Source of the DNA: JAOPZW01 sp963764585
GTDB lineage: Bacteria; Actinomycetota; Thermoleophilia; Solirubrobacterales; Solirubrobacteraceae
Direction of reading: 5' to 3'
DNA length: 64,000 nt
Assembly (NCBI GenBank): GCA_963764585.1
Contig: CAVXTB010000010.1
Span: 1-64,000 of the forward strand
The notes beneath the pieces were generated by a model. The model was not told the DNA's origin. It made no database searches and was given only the letters and a program-made list of their open reading frames with translations. Numbering within the stretch: the first letter of the stretch is position 1; the number at the start of each line of letters is the position of its first letter. Below, piece after piece: positions 29,183-37,397 of the stretch. The position numbers and the translations under genes are program-made.

Positions 29183-30834
29183 CGCAGCGCGTCGATGCGC
29201 GCCTGCGTGCGCATCTCGCTGAGGATCCGCTCGAGGCGCGGCTCGGCCTCGGTGTCGACATGCGTCATCGTCGCCGCCACCGCAGGGTGCACCTCCGCGA
29301 TGAGGCGATGCATCTCGTGCGCGACCGCGCGGTAGCTCGGGTGGCCTTCGCGGCCGGAGCGCAGCTCGATGAGCTGCATCGCCTCGCGCGCGTTGAGGTC
29401 GAGCACGTAGCGGATGCGGTAGCCCAGGCACAGCGCGTAGGGCGCCTCGCGCTCGCGGCCCTCCGCGGTCAGCCGCTCCCACTCCGCGCGTGACACCTCC
29501 AGCGCGCGGCGGTAGTCGTCGCCGCAGCCCGCGAGCTGGACCTCGTCGGGGACGCCGGCGCCGAGGTCGGGCGTCAGGCGCTGCCACTGGACGGTCAGCA
29601 TGCGATGGCGCTGCAGGTCGCGGAACGCGCCGTAGTCGCTGACGATCTCGAAGCGGTAGCGCAGCGCCTCGAAGCCGCGGCCGGGGCGGTGGCGGCGGTT
29701 GGCGCGCACGCCGACCAGGTCGCCGAGCAGCTCGGCACGCTCGGCTGCCGACAGGGCGGCTAGGCGGATGCGCGTGTGCTCCTCGCCGGCGCCGGCCGCC
29801 TCGAAGAGCAGCGCGGCGAGCAGCGCGTCCTCGTCGCCGTCGACGTGCAGCAGGCGCACCGATGGTCGCGCGTCGGGCTCGCCGGGCTCGCGATCCAGGC
29901 CGAGACGCCGCACCCAGCGGTCGGCGGCGCGATCGCGGCCCTCGAGGTAGCCGACCCACTCGCCGCCGCGGTCGGGCCGTTCCACGCGCGTGACGAACGA
30001 CGGCATGACCGCCTGGACGGCCTCGAGGATCATGCGGCCGTACGCGCGCGCCTCGGGCAGCGGGTGGGCCAGCAGGTGCAGGATGAGCTGCTCGTAGGTC
30101 TGGCCGCTGGCGTAGATGCCCATGTGCGACAGCGACGCGGCCGGCAAGAGGCCGCGCAGGAGGTCGAGCGCCTTGGCCTGGATCGCGCGCCGGCGCGCCG
30201 GCGAGTCCTCGCCCGGGAACTCCTCGGCGGCCCACGTCGTGACGCGCGGCAGGCACCTGGCGTACGCGTCGAACAGGGCGTCCATCGCGTGCTCGTAATG
30301 CGGGCCGAGCTCGGGGTCGCGGTAGTAGCGGTAGCCGCCGCCGGGCATCTCGGCGTCGTAGGGGATGTAGCGCGTGGACTGCTCGAGGTAGGCCGCCAGG
30401 CGCGGGCGCTGCAGGACCTTGGTCAGGACGTTGGAGACCCACTCGCAGGCGACGTGGGCGCCGCCGAGCTGCGCGACGGAGTCGTCGCCGTAGCCGAGGA
30501 AGATGCGCTCGTAGAGCTCGGCGGCGCGCTTGCCCTCGTCGGCGGCTTGGGGGTGGGTGGGCCGGGCGGATCCGGCGTGGCGCGGCGCGGAGTCGGCGAA
30601 CTCGTCGAGGAACAGCCGGCGCAGCGTGCCCTGGTAGCGCGAGTAGCGCGCGAAGAGCGCGCCCTTGACCGTCTCGGGCAGGTTGACGAGGGCGAACACC
30701 GGGCGATCGAGGTTCGTGACGTGGGGGGCGAGGCGCGCCCGCTCGTCGTCGGTGAAGGTCTCGACCGGATATCGCACAGGGCGGGCGATGCTAGCGCGCG
30801 CCCCGGCGGGCACCTCGCGGGCTATTCCCCGCAT
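29179..30834 (-). CDS. Tandem ThyX-like (FAD-dependent thymidylate synthase family) protein
   Basis: 551 residues, about twice a normal ThyX, built of two ThyX-like halves. The first has HVACEWVSNVLTKVLQRPRLAAYLEQSTRY, giving R143-P-R-x7-S153, so the middle His of the RHRx7S signature is Pro. The second has LQRHRMLTVQWQRL with RHR at 409-411 but Arg at the Ser position (419). LDLNAREAMQLIELRSG and the EMHRLI end also match ThyX. Whether it methylates dUMP is uncertain. GTG 30777 is an alternative start. It stands alone, divergent from the sulfate operon. Confidence 0.75.
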   Translation of the reverse strand: MRGIAREVPAGARASIARPVRYPVETFTDDERARLAPHVTNLDRPVFALVNLPETVKGALFARYSRYQGTLRRLFLDEFADSAPRHAGSARPTHPQAADEGKRAAELYERIFLGYGDDSVAQLGGAHVACEWVSNVLTKVLQRPRLAAYLEQSTRYIPYDAEMPGGGYRYYRDPELGPHYEHAMDALFDAYARCLPRVTTWAAEEFPGEDSPARRRAIQAKALDLLRGLLPAASLSHMGIYASGQTYEQLILHLLAHPLPEARAYGRMILEAVQAVMPSFVTRVERPDRGGEWVGYLEGRDRAADRWVRRLGLDREPGEPDARPSVRLLHVDGDEDALLAALLFEAAGAGEEHTRIRLAALSAAERAELLGDLVGVRANRRHRPGRGFEALRYRFEIVSDYGAFRDLQRHRMLTVQWQRLTPDLGAGVPDEVQLAGCGDDYRRALEVSRAEWERLTAEGREREAPYALCLGYRIRYVLDLNAREAMQLIELRSGREGHPSYRAVAHEMHRLIAEVHPAVAATMTHVDTEAEPRLERILSEMRTQARIDALR

Positions 30835-30912
30835 TGTCCACCGGTTTGATCGGGATCATGTATTGTGCCCAAACCCGACTGGCTTTAGGTCCTTTTCTTT
30901 CCGGAGGTCATC

Positions 30913-31950
30913 TTGCGAACCCGCCTGCTCATCGCCGTCCTCGCGCTTGCCGCCCTCATGGCGGCCGGCTGCGGCGGCGCCGACGACACGCCGGGTGGCG
31001 GCAGCGCCACCGCGTCCTCCGGGAAGGGCTCGACGAAGCTCTCGCTGGTCGCCTACTCGACGCCGCAGGTGGTCTACGACGAGGTGATCCCGGGCTTCGA
31101 GAAGACGGCGGCGGGGAAGGGCGTGTCGTTCGCGCAGTCCTACGGCGCATCGGGCGATCAGAGCCGCGCGGTCGAGGGCGGCCTGCCGGCCGACGTCGTC
31201 GCCTTCTCGCTGGAGCCCGACATGACGCGGCTGGTCAAGGCGGGGCTCGTCGCGGACGACTGGGCCAGGACGCCGACCGACGGCCTCGTGTCCAAGTCGG
31301 TCGTCTCGCTCATCGTCCGCAAGGGCAACCCGAAGGGCATCCACACGTGGGACGACCTGCTGCGGCCGGGGATCAGCGTCCTGACGCCCAACCCGTTCAC
31401 CTCGGGCGCGGCGAAGTGGAACATCCTGGCCGCCTACGGGGCCAAGAGCGGCGGCGGGGAGGACCCGCAGGCGGGCCTGGCCTACCTGCGCGAGCTGATC
31501 ACCAAGCACGTCAAGGTCCAGGACAAGTCGGGGCGCGAGGCGCTGCAGGACTTCACCTCGGGCAACGGCGACGTCCTCATCTCCTACGAGAACGAGGCGA
31601 TCACCGCGCAGAGGAAGGGCCAGAAGGTCGACTACGTGATCCCCGACCGGACGATCCTGATCGAGAACCCGATCGCGGTCGTCTCGAAGTCCAAGCACCC
31701 CGCGCAGGCCAAGGCCTTCCTGGAGTACGCGCTCTCGGCGCCGGCGCAGCAGAAGTTCGCCGACTGGGGCTACCGGCCGGTCGACGAGGCCGTGTTCAAG
31801 CGCAACGAGGCGAAGTTCCCGACGCCCAGCGGCCTGTTCACGATCCGCGACCTGGGCGGCTGGAGCAAGGTCAACGACGCGTTCTTCGATCCCGACAAGG
31901 GCTCGGTGGCCAAGATCGAAGCCGACGCGGGGGTGTCCACTGCCAAGTGA
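30913..31950 (+). CDS. cysP: Sulfate ABC transporter substrate-binding lipoprotein
   Basis: 345 residues starting with TTG 30913 behind CCGGAGGTCATC, a good ribosome-binding site that fixes the start. The lipobox LMAAGC (C20) anchors it. The mature chain is a sulfate/thiosulfate-binding protein (SLVAYSTPQVVYDEVIPGFEKT, VEGGLPADVVAFSLEPDMTRLVKAGL, NPFTSGAAKWNIL, DVLISYENEAITA, KFADWGYRPVDEAV). First gene of the sulfate uptake operon. Confidence 0.92.
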   Translation: MRTRLLIAVLALAALMAAGCGGADDTPGGGSATASSGKGSTKLSLVAYSTPQVVYDEVIPGFEKTAAGKGVSFAQSYGASGDQSRAVEGGLPADVVAFSLEPDMTRLVKAGLVADDWARTPTDGLVSKSVVSLIVRKGNPKGIHTWDDLLRPGISVLTPNPFTSGAAKWNILAAYGAKSGGGEDPQAGLAYLRELITKHVKVQDKSGREALQDFTSGNGDVLISYENEAITAQRKGQKVDYVIPDRTILIENPIAVVSKSKHPAQAKAFLEYALSAPAQQKFADWGYRPVDEAVFKRNEAKFPTPSGLFTIRDLGGWSKVNDAFFDPDKGSVAKIEADAGVSTAK

Positions 31951-31990
31951 CGCGCTGACCGCGCGCGCCGCCCGCCGCGCTCCCCGTGGG

Positions 31991-32782
31991 ATGGGGACCC
32001 ACCCACCTGCGAGCGCGCTCGGCCTCGGGGCGGCGACCCTGTGGCTGAGCGTCATCGTCCTGATCCCGCTCGCGGCCCTGGTGGCGCGCTCGACCGACGG
32101 CGGCCTGGACACCTTCTGGCAGGCGGTCTCCAGCCGTCAGGCCGTGTCGGCGCTCGAGCTGTCGCTGTGGACGTCGCTGGCGGTGGCGGCGCTCAACGCC
32201 GTCGCCGGCACCGCGACGGCGTGGGTGCTCGTGCGCGACGACTTCCGCGGCAAGGGCGTCCTGAACACGCTCATCGACCTGCCCTTCGCGCTGCCGACGA
32301 TCGTCGTCGGCATCATCCTGCTCGCGCTGGTCGGGCCGACCTCGCCGGTCGGCGTCCACGCGATCGCGACGACGTGGGCGATCCTGCTGGCGCTCGCCTT
32401 CGTGACGCTGCCCTTCGTCGTGCGCTCGGTCCAGCCGGTCGTGCAGGAGCTCGACCGCGAGATGGAGGAGGCCGCGGCATCGCTGGGCGCGTCGTCGGCG
32501 ACGGCCTTCCGGCGCGTCGTGCTGCCCAACCTGGTGCCGGCGATCCTCTCGGGCGCGGCGATGAGCTTCGCGCGCGCGGTCGGCGAGTTCGGCTCGGTCG
32601 TGCTCGTCGCGGGCAACATCCCCTTCCACACGCAGCTGGCGTCGGTGTACATCTTCGGGCAGGTCGAGAGCGACGACCCGGTCGGCGCGGCCGCGGTGGC
32701 CGTGGTGCTGCTCGTGGTGTCGCTGCTCGTGCTGCTGGCGATCGGGGCCGTGAGCCGGTGGGGAGCGCGCCATGAGCGTTGA
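31991..32782 (+). CDS. cysT: Sulfate ABC transporter permease CysT
   Basis: 263 residues with six membrane helices. The permease EAA loop is EEAAASLGASSATAFRRVVLPNLVPAILSG, and FARAVGEFGSVVLVAGNIP is the sulfate-permease signature. ATG 31991 lies 40 bp after cysP; the reading frame is open further upstream but has no better start. Pairs with CysW to form the channel. Confidence 0.9.
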   Translation: MGTHPPASALGLGAATLWLSVIVLIPLAALVARSTDGGLDTFWQAVSSRQAVSALELSLWTSLAVAALNAVAGTATAWVLVRDDFRGKGVLNTLIDLPFALPTIVVGIILLALVGPTSPVGVHAIATTWAILLALAFVTLPFVVRSVQPVVQELDREMEEAAASLGASSATAFRRVVLPNLVPAILSGAAMSFARAVGEFGSVVLVAGNIPFHTQLASVYIFGQVESDDPVGAAAVAVVLLVVSLLVLLAIGAVSRWGARHER

Positions 32783-33563
32783 CCGCCGCACCCGCCTCGG
32801 GCTGCGCACGCTCGTGCTCGCCTACCTCACGGTGCTGCTGCTCGTGCCGGTCGGGCTCGTCTTCTACCGCACCTTCGAGCACGGCCTGACGCCCGTCTGG
32901 CAGTCGATCACGACCCCGGCGGCCGTGCACGCCTTCTGGCTGACGCTCGAGATCGCGCTGATCGCCGTGCCGCTGAACACGATCTTCGGCGTCGTCACCG
33001 CCCTGGCGCTCGCCCGCGGGCGCTTCCGCGGCAAGGCCGCCGTCGATGCGCTGATCAGCCTGCCGTTCGCGCTGTCGCCGGTCGTGATCGGGCTGGCGCT
33101 GCTGCTCGTCTACGGCCGCGGCGGCTGGATGTCGCTGCCCTTCCGGGTCATCTTCTCGCTGCCCGGGATGGTGCTCGCGACCGTCTTCGTGTCGCTGCCG
33201 TTCGTCGTGCGCGAGGTCGTGCCGGTGCTGCGCGAGGTCGGCGACGAGCAGGAGCAGGCCGCCGCGACGCTCGGCGCGTCGCGCTGGCAGGCCTTCTGGC
33301 GGATCACGCTGCCGGCGATCCGCTGGGGCATCGCCTACGGCGTGGTCCTGACGACCGCACGGGCGATCGGCGAGTTCGGCGCCGTGAGCATCGTCTCCGG
33401 GCGCATCGCCGGCCAGACCCAGACCCTGACGCTGCTCGTCGAGCAGCGCTTCCAGAACTTCGACCTCGCCGGCGCCTACGCCGCCTCGGCGCTGCTCGGC
33501 CTGATCGCGATCACGACGCTGCTGGCCATGACGCTGCTCAAGCCCCGAAAGGACCACGCATGA
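32772..33563 (+). CDS. cysW: Sulfate ABC transporter permease CysW
   Basis: 263 residues, six helices, the EAA loop EQAAATLGASRWQAFWRITLPAIRWG and the family motif TTARAIGEFGAVSIVSGRIAGQTQTLTLLVEQRFQNF. The ATG overlaps the end of cysT by 11 bp and its TGA overlaps the cysA ATG, so all subunits are translationally coupled. Confidence 0.92.
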   Translation: MSVDRRTRLGLRTLVLAYLTVLLLVPVGLVFYRTFEHGLTPVWQSITTPAAVHAFWLTLEIALIAVPLNTIFGVVTALALARGRFRGKAAVDALISLPFALSPVVIGLALLLVYGRGGWMSLPFRVIFSLPGMVLATVFVSLPFVVREVVPVLREVGDEQEQAAATLGASRWQAFWRITLPAIRWGIAYGVVLTTARAIGEFGAVSIVSGRIAGQTQTLTLLVEQRFQNFDLAGAYAASALLGLIAITTLLAMTLLKPRKDHA

Positions 33564-34516
33564 TCTCCGTGGAGGCCGTGACCAAGCGCTTCGGCGACTT
33601 CCGCGCGCTCGACGACGTCTCGCTCTCCGTGCCGGAGGGGTCCCTGACGGCGCTGCTCGGGCCGAGCGGCTCGGGCAAGTCGACGCTGCTGCGCGTCGTC
33701 GCCGGGCTCGAGGCGCCCGACGGCGGGCGCGTCCTCATCGACGGCGCCGACGCGACCGCGCTGCCCGTCCAGCGCCGCGGGATCGGCTTCGTCTTCCAGC
33801 ACTACGCGCCCTTCAAGCACATGACCGTGCGCGACAACGTCGCCTTCGGCCTGCGCATCCGCAAGCGCCCGCGCGCCGAGGTCGCCGCGAAGGTCGACGA
33901 GCTGCTGGAGATCGTCGGGCTGCAGGGCTATCAGCAGCGCTACCCCGCGCAGCTCTCGGGCGGCCAGCGCCAGCGCATGGCGCTCGCCCGCGCGCTGGCG
34001 ATCGAGCCGCGCGTGCTGTTGCTCGACGAGCCCTTCGGCGCGCTGGACGCCAAGGTCCGCTCCGACCTGCGCGCGTGGCTGCGCCGCCTGCACGACGAGG
34101 TCCACGTCACCACCGTCCTGGTCACCCACGACCAGGAGGAGGCGATGGAGGTCGCCGACGACATCGCCGTCCTCAACGAGGGCCGCATCGAGCAGGTCGG
34201 CACTCCGCGCGAGCTCTACGACCGCCCCGCCAACGGCTTCGTCATGTCGTTCCTGGGCCCCGTCGCGCGCATCGGCCAGACGCTCGTGCGCCCCCACGAC
34301 CTGCACGTCACCGCCGAGCCGCGCGACGGCGCGCTGGAAGCGATGGTCGACCGCGTGATCCACCTCGGCTTCGAGGTCCGCGTCGAGCTCACGCTCGACG
34401 ACGGCACGCCCCTGCCCGCGCAGCTCACCCGCGACGACGCCGTGGCGCTCGAGCTCGCGCCGGGGGACATCGTCTGGGTCGGGCAGTCGGCGGCGCCGGA
34501 GGCGGTGGCCGCCTAG
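33560..34516 (+). CDS. cysA: Sulfate ABC transporter ATP-binding protein
   Basis: 318 residues. Walker A LLGPSGSGKSTLLR, Q-loop FVFQHYAPFKHMTVRDN, signature LSGGQRQRMALARAL, Walker B LLLDEPFGALD and switch His VTHDQEEA are intact. The C-terminal TOBE-like part (FLGPVARIGQTLVRPHDL) is shorter than in E. coli CysA. Powers the CysTW permease. The stop shares CTAG with the convergent Rrf2 regulator. Confidence 0.94.
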   Translation: MISVEAVTKRFGDFRALDDVSLSVPEGSLTALLGPSGSGKSTLLRVVAGLEAPDGGRVLIDGADATALPVQRRGIGFVFQHYAPFKHMTVRDNVAFGLRIRKRPRAEVAAKVDELLEIVGLQGYQQRYPAQLSGGQRQRMALARALAIEPRVLLLDEPFGALDAKVRSDLRAWLRRLHDEVHVTTVLVTHDQEEAMEVADDIAVLNEGRIEQVGTPRELYDRPANGFVMSFLGPVARIGQTLVRPHDLHVTAEPRDGALEAMVDRVIHLGFEVRVELTLDDGTPLPAQLTRDDAVALELAPGDIVWVGQSAAPEAVAA

Positions 34517-34968
34517 CGCGTGACCCAGGCCTCCGGGTCCTCCGCCAGCTTCGACACCCGCTGCGGCAGGCGGCCGGCGGCGACGTCGGCGAGCGTGACG
34601 CGCTCGACGACGGTGCGCAGGCTCGCGCGGACCGCGATCCAGACCTGCACGAGCGGGACGGCGGCTCCCTGGTAGGCGACGTCCTCGGGCGGGCCGCCGC
34701 GGACGGAGGCGAGTGGGCCCTCGACCGCACGGATGACGTCGGCGACGGTGATCTCGGTCGCCGGCTTGGCGAGCCAGTAGCCGCCGTCGGCGCCGCGCTG
34801 GGAGCGCACGAGGCCGGCGTGGCGCAGGTCGGCGAGGATGTTCTCCAGGAACTTCAGCGGAATCGACTGGGCCTGGGCGATCGCCTCGCCCTTGGTCGGC
34901 CCTTCGCCCGCCGCGGCGAGCTCGACCGCGGCGCGCACCGCGTAATCGGCCCGGGCGGAGATGCGCAT
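34513..34968 (-). CDS. Rrf2-family regulator without cysteines (CymR-like)
   Basis: 151 residues. The winged helix-turn-helix is typical of Rrf2: MRISARADYAVRAAVELAAAG, PLKFLENILADLRHAGLVRSQRGADGGYWLAKPATEITVADVIRAVEGPLA. Fe-S type Rrf2 proteins (IscR, NsrR, RirA) carry three Cys near residues 90-110; here there is none at all. That resembles CymR, which controls sulfur uptake and cysteine synthesis. The position tail-to-tail with the sulfate operon fits such a role, which remains inference. Confidence 0.85.
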   Translation of the reverse strand: MRISARADYAVRAAVELAAAGEGPTKGEAIAQAQSIPLKFLENILADLRHAGLVRSQRGADGGYWLAKPATEITVADVIRAVEGPLASVRGGPPEDVAYQGAAVPLVQVWIAVRASLRTVVERVTLADVAAGRLPQRVSKLAEDPEAWVTR

Positions 34969-35020
34969 CCGCGCATCCTGCCAGGCCGGGCGCCCGGCGC
35001 GCGCGACGTCGGGCGAAGCC

Positions 35021-36118
35021 CTACCGCGCGCGGACGGTCGGCGCCGGGCAGCTCGCCTTCTGGCCGCGCACGCGGACGGTCAGGCGGCCGCGCTGGCGGG
35101 CGCGGACCACGATCCTGGCCGTGCCCTTCTTGTTGGTGCTGGCGCCGACGTGGACGCCCTCGCCGCGGATGACCAGGCGCACGCCGGCCACGCGCTTCTT
35201 CGAGCGCCGGACCGTCGCCACGACGAGCGCGCGGTGCCGGACGGGAACCGTGTGGCGGCTGAGCGTCACGCGCAGGCAGCCCTTCGGCGTGGTCGAGACG
35301 CCCGCGGGGGTCTTGCCCGTCGTGGTGGTCGAGCTGCTGCCGCCACCACCCGTCCCGCCGCCGACCGCCACCACCGTCGGCGTGCCGGGGACGGACGGGA
35401 TGGCGGGCCCGCCCGTCGCCGCCGGTGGGATGTCGTTCCACAGGCGCACGTCGTCGATCGCGCCGAAGAAGCCCAGGTCGCAGGAGCCGCGATAGCTGCC
35501 GATGTAGACGCCCTTGCTGCCGATGCCGTAGGCGATCGCGAGGCTCGCCGCCGTGCCGTTGCCGACCTGCGACCCGTCGATCCACAGCCGCACGGAGGCG
35601 CCGTCGTAGGAGCCGATCACGTGGTGCCACGCGCCGTCCCACACGCGCGACTTGGAGACCTCGGGCGAGAGGAAGTAGTGCGTCGTGCTCGACACGTAGA
35701 AGGCCAGGCCGCCGGTCCAGCCCGAGTAGAGGCCGTACGCGCTGCGGTCGCAGCTCAGCGAGCCCTTCGAGAGCACGTAGCGCCAGTTGCCGGGCGAGCC
35801 GTCGCGGCGCACCCAGGCGTCGACGGCGACGTGCGCGGGCTCGAGCGTGGCGCTGTCGGAGACGGCGACGTACTGCGCGCCCTCGAAGTCCAGGGCGCCG
35901 CCGCCGTCGTGGCCGCCGATCCAGTCCGGATCGGCCGCGTCGGTGCCTGTCGTGGCGCCGAGGTCCCCCTGGCTCCCGAACCCGCTGGCGTCCGCGGCGA
36001 TCTGGCCGCTGCCCTCGTCCAGTGGCCAGTGCGCGATCACGCCGGCATCGGCCTGCGCGGAGCTGGCGCCCAGGAGGAAGACTCCGAGCATCAGCAGATA
36101 TGCGGCTTCCTTGCGCAT
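35021..36118 (-). CDS. Secreted LamG/concanavalin A-like lectin domain protein
   Basis: 365 residues. Signal peptide (RKEAAYLLMLGVFLLGASSAQADA), then a LamG-type jelly roll from about 25 to 225 (GVIAHWPLDEGSGQIAADASG, ALDFEGAQYVAVSDSATLEP, WHHVIGSYDGASVRLWIDGSQVG, FGAIDDVRLWN). A Gly/Ser/Thr linker leads to a basic beta-rich C-terminal domain (LSRHTVPVRHRALVVATVRRSKKRV). It probably binds carbohydrate outside the cell or in the wall. No enzyme domain is seen. Monocistronic. Confidence 0.82.
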   Translation of the reverse strand: MRKEAAYLLMLGVFLLGASSAQADAGVIAHWPLDEGSGQIAADASGFGSQGDLGATTGTDAADPDWIGGHDGGGALDFEGAQYVAVSDSATLEPAHVAVDAWVRRDGSPGNWRYVLSKGSLSCDRSAYGLYSGWTGGLAFYVSSTTHYFLSPEVSKSRVWDGAWHHVIGSYDGASVRLWIDGSQVGNGTAASLAIAYGIGSKGVYIGSYRGSCDLGFFGAIDDVRLWNDIPPAATGGPAIPSVPGTPTVVAVGGGTGGGGSSSTTTTGKTPAGVSTTPKGCLRVTLSRHTVPVRHRALVVATVRRSKKRVAGVRLVIRGEGVHVGASTNKKGTARIVVRARQRGRLTVRVRGQKASCPAPTVRAR

Positions 36119-36252
36119 GTTCTCCGAATGTAAACCGGTTGGGTGGTCCGCCCCCATCCCTACGGGTAGGTCCGGCGGTTGCTTTCGAACAAACGTCCGG
36201 AAAATGCGCCACGCGGCCGGCCGTGGCCGCGCGGCGCGATCGAGCGGAGTGG

Positions 36253-36486
36253 CTAGGCGCCGGTCGGGCGGACCCGGCCGGTGGGCATGTGCAGGTCCTC
36301 GAGCAGCCGCGGCACGAACGTGAGCGCCGCGAGGCCGAGGATGCAATAGACCACGTCGGTCACCGTCCCCGACCCGAAGATCGCGGTGACCATGTTCCAG
36401 TCGAACAGGGCGACGAACGCCCAGTTCAGGCCGGCGATGATGACGAGGACGAGCCAGAGCGGCTCGAGCCTGCGGAGGAACTCCAT
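36253..36486 (-). CDS. DUF378 small membrane protein
   Basis: 77 residues with two membrane helices. LRRLEPLWLVLVIIAGLNWAFVALFDWNMVTAIFG and VVYCILGLAALTFVPRL match the DUF378 (YuzI-like) pattern G-x-N-W-x-x-x-A. The ATG at 36484-36486 is preceded by AAAGGAGAAG. Function unknown. The 133 bp between it and the LamG gene hold no ORF I can support. Confidence 0.82.
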   Translation of the reverse strand: MEFLRRLEPLWLVLVIIAGLNWAFVALFDWNMVTAIFGSGTVTDVVYCILGLAALTFVPRLLEDLHMPTGRVRPTGA

Positions 36487-36557
36487 CGCGCTTCTCCTTT
36501 TGTCGACGCGACAGGGCTTGTGTTGTGTGGCACATGTACCCCCGCACTTTGCGGGGG

Positions 36558-37397
36558 TTACGCGTGCAATCCGGCAACCACCACCGCCGACGCGACGACC
36601 GCATCCTCCCACGCCATCCCCGTGCTCTTGAACAGCCGCGGCCGCCCGGGGTCCACGACCGCGTGCCCGCGCACGAGGTCGGCGAGCGCGACGAGGTCGT
36701 CCTCCGCGATCCCCGCGGCGATGACGTCGCCGGCCTCGCGCAGCGCGGACGCCCGCGATTCGACGACCACGGTCGCACGGCGCGCGAGCGCGTCGTCGAC
36801 CTCGCGCGCGTCCGGCTCGTGCGACCCGATGGCCACGACCGTCGCGTGGTCGGCGACGAGCGCGCCGTCGAAGAGCGGCTCGCGCGCGGTCGTGCAGCAG
36901 CAGATCACGTCGGCGGCCGCCACGAGCGCGGCCACGTCTCCGGCGTCGCGCCCGACCATGTCGACGTGCTCGATCGGGCGCACCGCGCGCATCGCCGCCA
37001 CGTGCGCGTGCGCCTGCGGCCCGCGCCCGAACACGAGCAGCCGGCGCGCGTCGGGGACCGCGAGCCGGCGCACCGCGAGCGCCGAGACGGCCGGCGTGCG
37101 CAGGTTGGTCAGGGCGATCCCGTCGAGCACGGCGACCGGCGCGAGCGTGCCGGCGTCGAAGAGCACGCAGACGCCCTGCACGCGCGGCTCGCCGCCGACG
37201 GTGACGAGCTTGACGGCCGCGTGGCGCGCGACCGCCGAGGGCATGACGAGCAGCTCGCCGCCGCCGACCGCCACGACGCTGCGCGCCAGCTCGACCTCGG
37301 GATCCAGGCCGTCGCGCAGCGCGGTCTCGAGCGCGTCGGCGGCGGCGACCACGCCGAGCCGCTGCACCGCGGCGGCCGGCACGAACGGCAGGCTCAT
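36558..37397 (-). CDS. Ornithine cyclodeaminase/mu-crystallin family reductase
   Basis: 279 residues. The Rossmann nucleotide site is LLVFGRGPQAHAHVAAM, and LTNLRTPAVSALAVRRLA plus LVVMPSAVARHAAVKLV-like strands match the family, which includes pyrroline-2-carboxylate reductases, ornithine cyclodeaminase and mu-crystallin. Its ATG overlaps the stop of the proline-racemase-type gene. Together with that partner, reduction of pyrroline-2-carboxylate in hydroxyproline or D-proline breakdown is the best guess. Shorter than the usual 310-330 residues. Confidence 0.78.
   Translation of the reverse strand: MSLPFVPAAAVQRLGVVAAADALETALRDGLDPEVELARSVVAVGGGELLVMPSAVARHAAVKLVTVGGEPRVQGVCVLFDAGTLAPVAVLDGIALTNLRTPAVSALAVRRLAVPDARRLLVFGRGPQAHAHVAAMRAVRPIEHVDMVGRDAGDVAALVAAADVICCCTTAREPLFDGALVADHATVVAIGSHEPDAREVDDALARRATVVVESRASALREAGDVIAAGIAEDDLVALADLVRGHAVVDPGRPRLFKSTGMAWEDAVVASAVVVAGLHA

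Noticed and set aside
36541..36558. GGGGGTTACGCGTGCA-like words near 1143 and 36553 as a dispersed repeat
   Set aside because: Only a dozen similar bases at two places; too short to support a repeat family.
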